Positions 1 through 10,170 of a stretch of 64,000 nucleotides of DNA are shown in pieces. Positions within the stretch are counted from its first letter, which is position 1, and every line of letters starts with the position of its first letter. The notes beneath the pieces are model-generated. The model ran no database searches, had not been told where the DNA came from, and saw only the letters and a list, made by a program, of their open reading frames with translations. The stretch lies in assembly GCF_000003815.2 (NCBI RefSeq), contig NC_049995.1, positions 5,361,771-5,425,770 on the forward strand, in the 5' to 3' direction. The translations under genes were made by a program, and so were the position numbers. The DNA comes from Branchiostoma floridae (Eukaryota > Chordata > Leptocardii > Amphioxiformes > Branchiostomatidae).

Positions 1-127
1 CTCGGAAAACGCAGACTCCTAACGTGGCACGCAAAGTTTACCTATCCCTACAACACGCGCGCACGGGACACCCGCCGCCTAACACCCGCCGGCCCTCGAA
101 CCGGCTGTTTTTGACGTTTTCTTTATT

Positions 128-253
128 CGTTTTTATCGGGCTTTCTATTTTGTCATGTTTCTTGAAGTCTGCCAGCCATGGCCAAGGTTCTGACCAGGTA
201 AACCTGACCAGGTTGGGTTCTGACCATACAAAATAGAGAGCCCGATGAAAACG
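128..253. repeat. Inverted repeat (hairpin), about 26-bp arms
   Basis: The arm at 128-154 (containing ATCGGGCTTTCTATTTTG) pairs with 227-253 (containing AAAATAGAGAGCCCGAT) with two mismatches. The loop carries a repeated GTTCTGACCA motif. The CCCGATGAAAA end recurs at 1320, so this is probably one end of a dispersed element. Confidence 0.6.
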
Positions 254-281
254 ACTAAAAAATGTTTTAAAAAAAGAGCAA

Positions 282-1369
282 GAGCCCAACCTCTGCTTGG
301 AGAGTAAAAAATCACCAGCGTGCGCTAATGAAGGGCGGGCTTTCAAACTCGCAATAGTATGGTTTCCAGGCTAGTCTTTGGCTGGCTACAAACTTTTATT
401 TGGCGTTTCGATATTTTTACACAATCCAACATACTCCCACCGCACTTGTGTCAATTGCAAGCTTGCGTCATTGCGGAGTTCGAAAGATGCTCAACGAATT
501 ATAGAGATAAAGAACGAATTTTCTTTCTTTTGTGTATTTTGTCGTATTCTAAGTCATACATTTACGTATTACGCAATATCTAAATTATAAAAAATCGGAG
601 AAAATAACAAAACAGTGACGCAGTGAACGAACCCCGCAGTGACGCAAGCTTGACACAAGTGCGGTGGGAGCGCACCTTAAGCAAGGAGATTGCTCCCAGT
701 AACTTCCTTGCTCTAACCTCTAAGTGTGTACTACTAAGTGTGTACAATGGAAAATTTTCACCTGCTACTGTGATACCTGCATCATTAACTACTATAAAGA
801 TTATAACATAATTTACCCGGTACCCACCTTCTTAGGTGCGCTATAACAGGCGTCTGTCTTCTCTTCTGCGTGGTCACCCTGGTGCCGGTAAAACGTCGTC
901 TTTGGCACAAAGTTGCTGCAGTGGTCACACCATTTTGTTTTGTATGTTCTTTTACGCGGAGAGGAGAACGTCCGTCTCGACATTTTCTTCGCCGTCTGAA
1001 AACTAATCCAACGCTACGTCCACAAGATGTTACCGTTGGATGTTAGTGAGTGGCAAATCACCTCACCTTATAATTAGTCCCATCCTCAGCAGAGGATGTG
1101 TTGATGTGATTAAGTTTATGCGTGATTTAATCAGGATGATGGTTGACCCCCGGTGAGATCAGTCGAAACCTACTCTTCAAGCAGAGGTTAGGCTCCGGTT
1201 GACGTTTTTTTTAAGTCGAGCTGTGATACAGTAAAAATAGAAATAATAATAACAATAATCATTCTGCCAACCAGTAGCAGTACCAAATCAGTAATGAGGC
1301 TGTATAACGTGGTCGAAAGCCCGATGAAAAACAGTGGTAGCCAGAGCCTAACCTCTGCTTGGAGAGTAG
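282..1369. repeat. Dispersed motif, three copies (AACCTCTGCTTGGAGAGTA)
   Basis: A motif of about 25 bp ending AACCTCTGCTTGGAGAGTA lies at 282-306 and 1344-1368 on the plus strand, and as its reverse complement at 1171-1195. The pair at 1171-1195 and 1344-1368 forms an inverted repeat about 200 bp across. The family is not recognised; these look like transposon ends or remnants. Confidence 0.55.
434..670. mobile_element. MITE-like element, about 45-bp terminal inverted repeats
   Basis: The left arm at 434-482 starts CTCCCACCGCACTTGTGTCA. The right arm at 628-670 is its reverse complement apart from a 4-bp gap and two substitutions. The AT-rich 145-bp interior has no coding potential. No convincing target-site duplication was seen, so no superfamily is assigned. 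Confidence 0.65.
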
Positions 1370-1945
1370 TCGAAACCCGAAAAAGTGACAGGTTTTCGAT
1401 GCAACGATTACTTTCTGACTTCAATCAATCAGTCTTTGAATTTGTGTGGTCACCGCGGCCGGATATAATTATGATACCGTATCTCCAAGAAGAGGTTACC
1501 ATTCAGCTCATTCTTGTCTGCCTATTTCTTTTTTAATCAACATTGTTATATTCTAGAGTTGAATTTTGAACGCCTCATAAAAAGGCGAGACGGTGGAAAA
1601 ATGGATTCCGTGTTGGAAAAAAAGACAAACGTAAAACAATCAACAAGTAGAGTGTGCCGGGTAGATTGTGCCGGATCCTTACATCATATCAGCTTAAAAT
1701 AAGATATGGCCAAACTCAGAAACTGATGAATTCTTGAATTCTGGGACTAGGCCTGGTGAAGGTGTGTGTGTTAATGTGTGTCAATCTGTGACGACTGTGA
1801 CGTACGCGTACATGTAAACATAAGACGTGCTATTTATGTTTTTCGGTATACGTAAACTACCTTATCTGTGCATTTTACGGTATTGCTGTTCTCCAGATGA
1901 TTCCCGGATTACTACAAAAGCACAGTCTCTGGATAAACAATCAAC
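671..1945. other. Noncoding stretch upstream of the six-exon gene
   Basis: Apart from the 25-bp motif described separately I see no gene here. ORFs are short, overlap on both strands and lack recognisable domains. Confidence 0.5.
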
Positions 1946-2044
1946 ATGGCTCCAGTCTTGTCCCTAGGGTTCTATTCTGGTCTTGGGTTCCCTCTGGAGG
2001 AGCCTGTGATGTGTTCCGCATGGGCATCACAAATACACAGACGT

Positions 2045-2198
2045 GATTGGCTAGAGAAGTTGACCATCCCACTCATGAAAACTAGTGGGTCCACATGGGC
2101 CCACCTCGCAGTTTGCACTGTTCGTCTCAGACACCAGTCGCGTCCCTGTATATCTTCTTCGCTTTGCATTTGTCTAGTCAACTCGTCAACACCGCGCC
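2045..2198 (+). promoter_or_regulatory. Putative core promoter and 5' UTR of the six-exon gene
   Basis: A reverse CCAAT element (GATTGGCT) lies near 2045-2052 and a TATA-like TATATC at 2149-2154, about 45 bp before the start codon at 2199. The start context is CGCCATGT. The spacing would place transcription start near 2180. This is inferred from motifs only. Confidence 0.4.
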
Positions 2199-5100
2199 AT
2201 GTCTACTCCAAACCGCAAGCGCAGTGCCGACGGCACTCTGGTGATGAGTGAAGAGAGAACGGTCAATCTCAACGACGTTTTCAGGTAAGTTGTTAATTTT
2301 CACAACTTGAAGAATGTTATATACATGTGTGGCCTGACACGGGGATTTGGCGCGGGGTGACTGTGGTAAAATTTCCTTGGTACTTCAGATACCTCTATGC
2401 CCTTTCACACCATCTTTGCCTTTCAAATTTACAGGGGTATGAGCAACGTTGGGAAGAAGGTGGAAAGAATGCAGCGCTCCATGGACGACAATCACATGGA
2501 AACGTTGGAGCTGATACGGGCTATGCGGGAAGAGATGAGGCAGCAGCAGCCGACTAGAACAGCAAACTCGTCCAAGCTGCCGCCTGGGCTTTCTGTAAGT
2601 CCTGTCTTCTTTACTGGAATACTTATGTTTATGAAGTATTTAAACATCTTATACTATTAAACAAGCTTCAAGCAAGTGACTAGAGTGATACACACATTCA
2701 ACTAGCTGCCAAAATGTATTGATATTAGCAACGTTAACGTCTTTCAAAGTATACAATTATCAGTCTCTTTAACTCGATATGTTACTGATTTGCTCACTTT
2801 GTTTCTTCTCATTTCTGGACTTCCCTCAGGCAAAGGTGAGGCAAGCTCACCGCAACCTTGGGGAAGACCACCAGTACAACAACGAGAGGTTGGTTTTGCA
2901 GTAGATTTTCTATCCTTGCATGATAGGCCTGAAAGAAATATCTTAATATGTCGATTTTAGATCATATTTGTAATTCTAACAAGTTGTATCTTATGATTGT
3001 ATTTCATGTTCCAGCTTACCCAGTGTATCAATTTTTATGTATGTATTCATGTCTGGGCCACGACACCAGCATACCGCTGCCTGTAACCCACTTGCATTGT
3101 ACCGTTCTGCCATCTTGATGAATCAAATCAAAGAAATATCTACCAACATACATATTTCTTTACAGTAGAAGCCGCTTAATCGCACGGCCTATTTGCCAGT
3201 GAATTTGGTGCAATTATCCGGCTGGTGCAATAATGCAAAGTTATCTACGAGGGTGAGTCAGAAAGTAATGCAAGTGGTTTCATAACAGACTCGTTTTTTT
3301 GATCGAAGGAGTTGAAATTTGGCACAAAGGTAGAGGCATATGTCCTTTTGAGATTAAAATATCTAAATTTGTTGTTCATTATTTTATGAGTGACTTGGCT
3401 GATTTGAAGATGACCACACCATTGGAATCTCGTCATAAGAAAAATGAGGCCCAATTAATGTACAATTAACAATTTCTCTAAACCAACTTTTGCTACTGTA
3501 GGAGACTGAGCTTGCACATGTAATGAGCTGCATTTCTCTATAAGCCACATGCTTATTTTCAACTCTGAAATCCGTTCACTTTTTCTTTTTTCGTTGCTGG
3601 TGTAGAGTGAGGTATAAGCGGTCGCCAAGGTCATGCGATTTGCGGTGTGTTGATCAAAAGTTTCTGTAGCCTACTTTTCCATTAACTAGGAAGAATAAAA
3701 CTTAGCACACTTCTTGACGCTTAAACATGTAATAACTGTGTTAAGTTCCATTTCTTTTGGTTAATGGAAAAGTAGTCTTTTAACCAACAACTCACGAATT
3801 GTATATAAATCCAACTTGCTCTATATCACAACTTACTCCATCTTAGCAGCTGTGAATGAGGAACCATTGCGAGTTCAGAAATGAAAATTGGCATACAACC
3901 TATAGAGACATTTGTTATCATACATGTATAATTTCAACCTCTTACAGTAATTGTCAATGGGTCAGATTTAGGGGAGATGATCGTCTGACAAGCATACAAT
4001 GGTGTGGTGAACTTGAAATCAACTCATTTGCTCATAAAATGATAATGACCAAATTTACAAATTTAAATCTCAAGAAGACATATGCCTTTACATTTGTGCA
4101 AAATTTTAAGCCAATCGATTGAAAAATGAATCTGTTATGAAACCACTTGCATTACTTTCTGACTCACCCTCGTAGCTGGACTGCACTGGTTTGGGATTCT
4201 GGGATTCCGTGCAGTTAACAGGAGTGCGCGTTAATCCGATGTGCAATTAACTGGCTTCCACTGTACTATATCGGTCAATCTATCTAGATGTGGAGAGTTG
4301 TTATCATTGAAAGTTGTTGCTGTCATTCATTTTTTCAGATTCAACTCGCCTCACAACGAGGCTGTGACTGGGGTATTGATGGAGTCCGTCAGGGACTCCG
4401 GGATGGAGTTGGAGGACAACGTTATCAGAAGTAAGAATTCTATTTTCCTCTTGCCAGTGCTAGCGCTATTTACAGACCTTTTTTCCCATCATGATCAAGT
4501 CAGTCAATATTGCAGAGATTATTGTTCCTCTAACATTAATTGTCTCTTTTACCATGACAGAAGCTTGCAACCGGTTCTTTGAGAACCTGAAGACACAGGC
4601 CAAACACGCACAGCAGGGGAGGACTAAAGAGGTCGGTGAGACCAAAAAACGGACCAGCAGGCGAGACAGGGTATGTATTCATTTAGTAATATATTTATTT
4701 CATTTACTGAAAACTTGACGTTTCCGGAAAATATGAGCGTTTGCGCTAAATCATTATCATTCCCAGTGTGAGATTGTGTGTGTACGTGCATGCTGTGTGT
4801 GTGTGTGTCACTGTGTGTATGTGTGTGTGTGTGTGTGTGTGTCACTATGTGTGTGTGTGTGTGTGTCACTGTCTGTGTGTGTGCGCGCGTGCGTGCATGC
4901 GTATTTACATCTTCTGATAATATTTTTATGCACCACTGCAGCTCTTCAAGAACAGGCTGATCGTTTCCAAGACGCTGCACCCCGAGGATGTCACCAAATA
5001 CATCCAGGGTGCTGGACCGACGTTCATGTCCGATGAGGAATCCGAACCCGAGGACAAGAACGTTGTGGTGGCCTGCCCGCCTCGATGGCGCAGCAGGAAG

Positions 5101-5550
5101 TTGTCCCAGTACCTGCTGGAATGCCAGCAGGTGCTGGACGAAAACTTCCTGCTGAGGAAAGCGCCTTCGGGGCAGAAGAGACGGAAGCGGGTGGAGGGGA
5201 GACATAGCAGCCGCAACGCCCCTCAAGGACGAGCCGCAGCGAAGTACATCGAGGACGAGGCCAGCGGAGTCGACACCAGGGGTGCAGTGGCGGCAGGGGG
5301 CGTCGGCATCGAGAACGAGGTCAACGGCGTCGACACCAGGGATGTAGTTGCGGCAGGGGGCAGCGGTACCGGCGGCGGCAGGGGCAGGGGCAGCGTCTCT
5401 GAGGACAACAGCGACCTCATAGGCGCCGTAGGCCGGGGCGCCCGGAAGACCGATGGCCGCGGCGGCAGGCGCAGTGGTACCAGCAACAACGTCATCAGCG
5501 ATGATGAGACCAGCGACAGTGAGGCCAGCGACAGTGAGGCCAGCAACTGA
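2199..5550 (+). CDS. Uncharacterised 371-residue protein, six coding exons
   Basis: Exons are 2199-2284, 2435-2594, 2830-2888, 4339-4430, 4561-4670 and 4942-5550. All introns are GT-AG and the phases join to one 1116-nt frame ending TGA. I do not recognise the family. Residues 31-66 are charged and helical and may form a coiled coil. Residues 170-235 hold a compact module with FMSDEE near 197-202 followed by PPRWRS near 216-221. KRRKR at 248-252 is a likely nuclear localisation signal. The tail is low-complexity Gly/Arg/Asp/Ser, with a tandem repeat built on GVDTR and VAAGG and a DSEASDSEAS end. A nuclear protein is the likeliest reading. The SDEE then PP-WRS arrangement resembles, from memory only, a module in other invertebrate hypothetical proteins. 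Exon structure is better supported than function. Confidence 0.8.
3163..4263. mobile_element. Pogo-like MITE interrupted by a mariner-like element
   Basis: The ends are CAGTAGAAGCCGCTTAAT (left, from 3163) and its near reverse complement ending GGCTTCCACTG (4263), flanked by TA on both sides (3161-3162 and 4264-4265). CAGT termini with TA duplications fit the pogo group of Tc1/mariner. Without the 925-bp insertion at 3248-4172 the element is about 175 bp. A second, uninterrupted copy lies at 52420-52593. It sits in intron 3 of the six-exon gene. Confidence 0.75.
3248..4172. mobile_element. Mariner-like non-autonomous element with long TIRs
   Basis: The ends are CGAGGGTGAGTCAGAAAGTA and its reverse complement. 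The first 42 bp of each arm match perfectly, and diverged pairing continues for about 190 bp (3248-3440 with about 3985-4172). TA flanks both sides (3246-3247 and 4173-4174), as expected for Tc1/mariner insertion. No transposase frame survives inside. It lies within the pogo-like MITE. Confidence 0.8.
4776..4900. repeat. (TG)n microsatellite
   Basis: Nearly continuous TG repeats interrupted by CACTG and CACTATG units, in the last intron of the six-exon gene. The open frames on both strands here are products of the repeat. Confidence 0.9.
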
Positions 5551-5564
5551 TTTGGTGTGATGTG

Positions 5565-5570
5565 ATTAAA
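5565..5570 (+). terminator. Putative poly(A) signal ATTAAA
   Basis: ATTAAA lies 15 bp after the stop codon of the six-exon gene. It is close to the stop but is the first canonical variant downstream. Confidence 0.4.
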
Positions 5571-5649
5571 AAGTTCATCTACCTGTGCAACCATTAGTGT
5601 CCTGTCTCAATCTGTTGTCTCAATGTCCGTATATGTACACATTCAGTGG

Positions 5650-6760
5650 CTTAAAAAGCCCGTAAACGCTACCGGCAACCTATAAACCAATATTTGGGAA
5701 ATATTCGGAAGCAAAACAGTAACATATTCAGGTATGAAACATGTTTCCAGTGTCAAATAATTGACCGTATACGCAGTATCACTGTAGCAAATATCCACCG
5801 TAAATGCAAAATACCTGGGTAATATCCGGAAGTAACCTTGTAGGAAATGCAAAATATTAGGACTTAATACGGGAACATAACTGTACGTATACGGATCCGA
5901 ATATGCCGCGACGAAACATGTCCCAGTTTACAAAGGTAGAATATGTTTCCGTATACGCTTGAATATAACTCCGTATACGCTACCGGAAATGCAAAATATT
6001 TAGTTATATACGGAAACCCAACTGCTGTGTATATGGATCCGAATACGCCGCTAGGAAACACGTCCCATTTACAAGACAGGATATGTTTCCGTATACGCTT
6101 GAATGTAACTCCGTATACGTTCCCGGAAATGCAAAGTATTTTGGCTACATACGGAAATACAACTGTGTTGTATATACGGATCCGAATATGCTACGACGAA
6201 ATATGTTCCCATTTACAAGACAGGATATGTTTCCGTATACACTTGAATGTAACTCCGTATACGTTCCCGGAAATGCAAAGTATTTTGGTTATATACGGAA
6301 AGACAACAGGTTGTATATACGGATCCGAATATGCTGCGACGAAACATGTTCCCGTTTACAAGACAGGATATGTTTCCGTATACGATTGAATGTGACTCCG
6401 TATACATTCCCGGAAATGCAAAGTATTTTGGTTATATACGGAAATACAACTGTATTGTATATACGGATCCGAATATCCTGCGACGAAACATGTTCCCGTT
6501 TACAAGATCGGATATGTTTCCGTATACGCTTAAATGTAACTCCGTATACATTCCCGGAAATGTAAAAAAATTGGGCTGTATACGGAAGTACAACTGTATT
6601 GTATATACGGATCCGAATATCCTGCGACGAAACATGTTCCCGTTTACAAGATCGGATATGTTTCCGTATACGTAGGATATTCCAGTCAAGATACTTATTG
6701 ATATCACCGGAAACGTAATGAATTCGGAAATATTCTATACACGAAATGTCCGGAAATCGA
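5650..6760. repeat. Tandem array of about 144-bp units
   Basis: ATGTTTCCGTATACG recurs at 5943, 6083, 6227, 6370, 6514 and 6658, giving spacings of 140, 144, 143, 144 and 144 bp. Copies upstream to about 5650 are decayed but recognisable (ACCGTAAATGCAAAATA near 5800). Each unit carries several CCGTATA and TATACGG motifs in opposite orientations and one TACGGATCCGAATA. Since 144 is divisible by three, several frames stay open on both strands. I treat those as repeat artefacts, not genes. Confidence 0.9.
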
Positions 6761-7640
6761 CCCCTTTCGCACAGTGGTACCTAATAGTTAACACTGCTGT
6801 TGAGGATAGGTCCAGGCCGTTCTTCCTGGGTTGATCTATCTGAAGAAAAGAAACACACAGACACACAGATGGGGTGGCGGGAGGTTGGGACAAAAGAAGC
6901 GAAGAGCGTCATTCTTTCGATAAGTGTATACGTGGCCACAGCTGATAGACATTTTGCTCCCAAAAGGAAGTTCGTACATTAAAAAAACGGAATAGAAAAG
7001 AAATGCACTAAAGGTTTGACGAAGGTCATTATCTTGTAAATGGCAGCTACAGTGCGAACGGTGGAAACCAAAGGTGCCCATAGAGAACCATAAGGACAAA
7101 AAGGAAATTATGCTCTTCAATACCGTAGCATTATATAGCATTGATATGAGTTTCTTATGCATAATTGTAACTTATGTTCCGATATCAGAAGGATCTAGTA
7201 TAGTTGTAAGAGATACACAAAAGCAATAGAGATAAGAAGTTACTTAGGCGCAAACAGCTGAATAGATTTGGGAAAATGTCAGACTATCCAAATAGCACAA
7301 CTCACCGTTTTCGTCAGGCCACGTCGAACGGTAGTGGACACTGCCTGAAACCCTTTTCTGACCCTTTAAAAATTTTTCAGTTGCTTAAGTGAATTCTGTC
7401 TGGAATATCCTATCGCATGGATGTCTACCTTTCTTCGACTTATAAATCAAGAAAAGTTCTGCGGATGTAAGAATAGACTGGTCGTCGCAAGTCAACAGTT
7501 TTGCAAGTCAACAGTTTTGTCAAGGACGTTATAGAGAACGTTCTTGGTTTCGGGTGGTGTTAACTGTCGTCCGTCCAGCAACTGATTTGATCCAAGATAA
7601 GCTCGTCTCCAGACCAATTTAATCAACTGTCAGCGAGCAT
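6761..7640. other. Noncoding stretch, no gene seen
   Basis: There are only short unsupported ORFs and a small direct repeat (GCAAGTCAACAGTTTTG twice near 7486-7518). Confidence 0.5.
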
Positions 7641-7649
7641 GTGGTCTGA

Positions 7650-8200
7650 TCTGATTGGGCAGAGCTTGCAGTGACGTCATCACGTGTCAATCAATTCAAC
7701 AAGGAACCGCAATCATCTCTTGCTCTCAATACCAAGAGTGGCCTGAATACTTGCCACGGAGCTATTCTAGTTTGCCGAAGATTATTGCTGTTCTGTTTGA
7801 GATCTGTAGGCAGATTGCTTACGACTTTGCAAATGTCATAGAGCGGCACACTACCTAAGGTGCCCTTTTCTGTTAGAGGTCGAGAAACAAAGAAGAAAAA
7901 GAAGAGGGAGTCTTCTAGCTTCTATCTTACTTCTGACTACTACTTCAGGTAGCTTGCGGTTTGATCAGAGATGGTTCTAGTTTTACCAAAGGTTGCTATT
8001 TTCTAAATAATTCTGCTGGTAGGTCTATTTCGAATGTCACAGAACGGCCTACCTCATGTGGTACCGTAGTGATTTTCTCCGTTGGAGATCAAGAAACCAA
8101 AAAAGAAGAGATGAACGATCAACAAAGAGCTTTTAGCTCACAAACAACATACTTCTGAGTGATAGTTAAGTTAGCTTACAATTTGATTACAGATATTTTC
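7650..8200. repeat. Diverged dispersed repeat with internal partial duplication
   Basis: 7655-7856 resembles 12770-12980 over about 200 bp; both begin TGGGCAGAGCTT and share TCTGTAGG and CACTACCT blocks. A related segment repeats within this region: GAGAAACAAAGAAGAAAAA near 7880 against AAGAAACCAAAAAAGAAG near 8091. The family is not identified. Confidence 0.55.
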
Positions 8201-8309
8201 ATTATCTGTCGGTTCGTCAGATACTTTAAAGATTCGCCCAGATATGTTTTGATGTTTGGTTAAGATTCAGCGAGCAGACAATCGGGAGCGAAGATAGCCC
8301 AGTGGATCT

Positions 8310-8420
8310 TTTTGATGCGATTTTGCTGAAGCAACACCGTGTACACAACACTTGTTGGACTATTTGGTAGACTGGTCACGTTGAAATTTGGGCTGACTTA
8401 GGTATCGCTTCACGCTTTAG
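8310..8420 (-). pseudogene. Decayed fragment of an LRR-gene 5' region
   Basis: 8315-8412 aligns, with many substitutions, to 9976-10074, which encodes the N-terminal cap and first repeat of the intact LRR gene just upstream on the minus strand. Shared blocks include CTGAAG-AACACC, TGGTAG-CT-GT and a recognisable match through the start of the LRR domain. It has no open frame. It looks like the remnant of a tandem duplicate. Confidence 0.55.
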
Positions 8421-8517
8421 CCCCTTCCAACATTGTTGTTTCGAAAAGAAATACCAAGAAAACACAAGGAACCGTTTAGTCGCCATCACATTTAACTGCC
8501 TCGCATCTTATGAGGTC

Positions 8518-10170
8518 CTACAATGTAAATCGTCTAGAGATAACTCTTGATGTATACAGGGGAACATTATGATTCCTACAGTCAGCTTTGCTGCTTCCGT
8601 ACAAGTCGTTTTCAATTGGTGAAATAACGGTGTGTCGTTGATTGTTGGATACCCTGTGGTACAATCTATCCGGACAAGTACTAGTAGCGTCTGAGGCGGA
8701 TTCCAGACGGCAATGTGCAGCTAGACAGTTAGCTGTGTTCTCGTACGTGGTTACCTGTGTGTGCTTGTTGACGTTGTGACAGTAGATCTTAGATTCTATC
8801 ATGGCGACGGCGATGCTAGTACGGTTCGACTGATTCGTGCCAACGATTTGTGGAATTGTCCCTTCACTAACGGTCCTACGAGTCCTATTACCTGCCATGC
8901 TTTTCCGTACTGGGATAGCAAGGACGATGAAGTCTTCTGGATCTGCGTATGCCCTTTCTGTGATTTCTGATAAGTCATTCGGACCTGGACTGTTAGGAAT
9001 ATGGTCTTGTCCGTTGGACAACTGAGTTAGATAGTCACTATTCCTTTTGTAAACTGAGTTTATAAAGCCGGTGGTTAGCTGCATATTTGAGTGAGATCCT
9101 TCTGGGTTTTGTGGTGATTCTACACTTTGGCTTGGCCCGTGATGTTCATTATTATATTTCTTCTTGATTGTCATTTTAGTGACTACAACAACAGTCACCA
9201 CTAGAAGCAAAATGAATACAGCTATACTGGCAATTAAAATAGCGGTCATGGTGTCGATTGTCCCTTTGTTAGGTGTATTGGTGAACTTGTTTTTATAGGG
9301 AGGTGTGACTTTATGCTCATTTGGGCCAGCCAATGAGATAGTTGTGTATAGTTTAGTGTTATTCACCATCGTCGATTCATATTGTGTGCTTTTGGACTGG
9401 TTTCCTTCGGTTAATGCTAGGATGGGGAGCTTAGTTCCCGTCACTTTTTCTTCTTTCGTTGGGCAGGCTTTTAGGTCTGCCTCATGTAACGGAACATTGT
9501 GTAGGATTTTAGGACTGCTACATTTTGGCAAACCATTGAAAAGAAAGTCGTTATAAAGCAGACCATCTCTGAAAGTAGATGTACATGTGAGTGGCCAACA
9601 TTGGTGAAACGCGAGAGTCATATCTGACAACCATGACATACGACAGTCACAGTGAATCGGGTTACCATAGATATTTCTGTATCCTTTTCTCGTAGGCCTG
9701 TACATCAGTTTGGTATAATTTAAAGAATTATTTTCCAAATTCGCTTCCGAAAAGGTAGCCAGTCGGTTATAAGCGACGTTCACCGTGTATAGAAACTTTG
9801 CGCCTTTCGTGACCAAGTCAAGCCTAATAGTGGTTAACAGATTATGAGATAAATCAAGAATCATAAGTTGTTTCATGTGCTTCAAAGATTCCCACGGAAA
9901 TGTTGTGATGAGGTTATGACTGAGGTTCAGCGTACGCGTGTTGCTGAAGGAAACCCCAGATAAAGTTTGGATAGTTTGGATACGGTTGCACTGAAGAAAC
10001 ACCTGGTGCACAACGTATTTTAAACTAGTTGGTAGGCTTGTTATGTTGGAATGTGGACAATTAATCTCAGTATCAAAACCATTTCGAACATAACATTTGG
10101 TCGGAAACGATTCACCCAATACTGCACTTGATATTAGTTGGGTAAGAATGAAGAACATAAAGCATTTCAT
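8518..10170 (-). CDS. Single-pass LRR transmembrane protein (550 aa, intronless)
   Basis: One uninterrupted frame from ATG (10168-10170) to the stop at 8518. Residues 1-19 form a signal peptide. An LRR N-terminal cap holds Cys26 and Cys38. Three to four leucine-rich repeats follow at about 50-145, including LNLSHNLITTF and LDLSHNLLTTI. The C-terminal cap has the CDC motif at 184-186 and cysteines at 201 and 206. A Ser/Thr- and Asn-rich stalk with several N-glycosylation sequons leads to a transmembrane helix at about 308-332, closed by basic KMTIKKK. The cytoplasmic tail of about 215 residues has no domain I recognise, in particular no TIR domain. Family knowledge suggests an adhesion or receptor-type surface protein; the ligand is unknown. 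Few repeats separate the caps compared with typical LRR receptors. Confidence 0.85.
   Translation of the reverse strand: MKCFMFFILTQLISSAVLGESFPTKCYVRNGFDTEINCPHSNITSLPTSLKYVVHQVFLQCNRIQTIQTLSGVSFSNTRTLNLSHNLITTFPWESLKHMKQLMILDLSHNLLTTIRLDLVTKGAKFLYTVNVAYNRLATFSEANLENNSLNYTKLMYRPTRKGYRNIYGNPIHCDCRMSWLSDMTLAFHQCWPLTCTSTFRDGLLYNDFLFNGLPKCSSPKILHNVPLHEADLKACPTKEEKVTGTKLPILALTEGNQSKSTQYESTMVNNTKLYTTISLAGPNEHKVTPPYKNKFTNTPNKGTIDTMTAILIASIAVFILLLVVTVVVVTKMTIKKKYNNEHHGPSQSVESPQNPEGSHSNMQLTTGFINSVYKRNSDYLTQLSNGQDHIPNSPGPNDLSEITERAYADPEDFIVLAIPVRKSMAGNRTRRTVSEGTIPQIVGTNQSNRTSIAVAMIESKIYCHNVNKHTQVTTYENTANCLAAHCRLESASDATSTCPDRLYHRVSNNQRHTVISPIENDLYGSSKADCRNHNVPLYTSRVISRRFTL

Noticed and set aside
4624-5226. 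200-codon minus-strand ORF
   Set aside because: Antisense to exons of the six-exon gene and runs through the (TG)n tract. No domain.
5223-5594. 123-codon minus-strand ORF
   Set aside because: Antisense shadow of the GC-rich last exon of the six-exon gene.
5943-6707. Open frames of 91-160 codons encoding 48-residue repeats
   Set aside because: They occur in several frames on both strands and follow from a 144-bp unit lacking stops. No start signal, splice context or known domain.
5650-6760. CRISPR-like array
   Set aside because: Units are contiguous and similar along their whole 144 bp with no unique spacers, and this is a eukaryotic genome.
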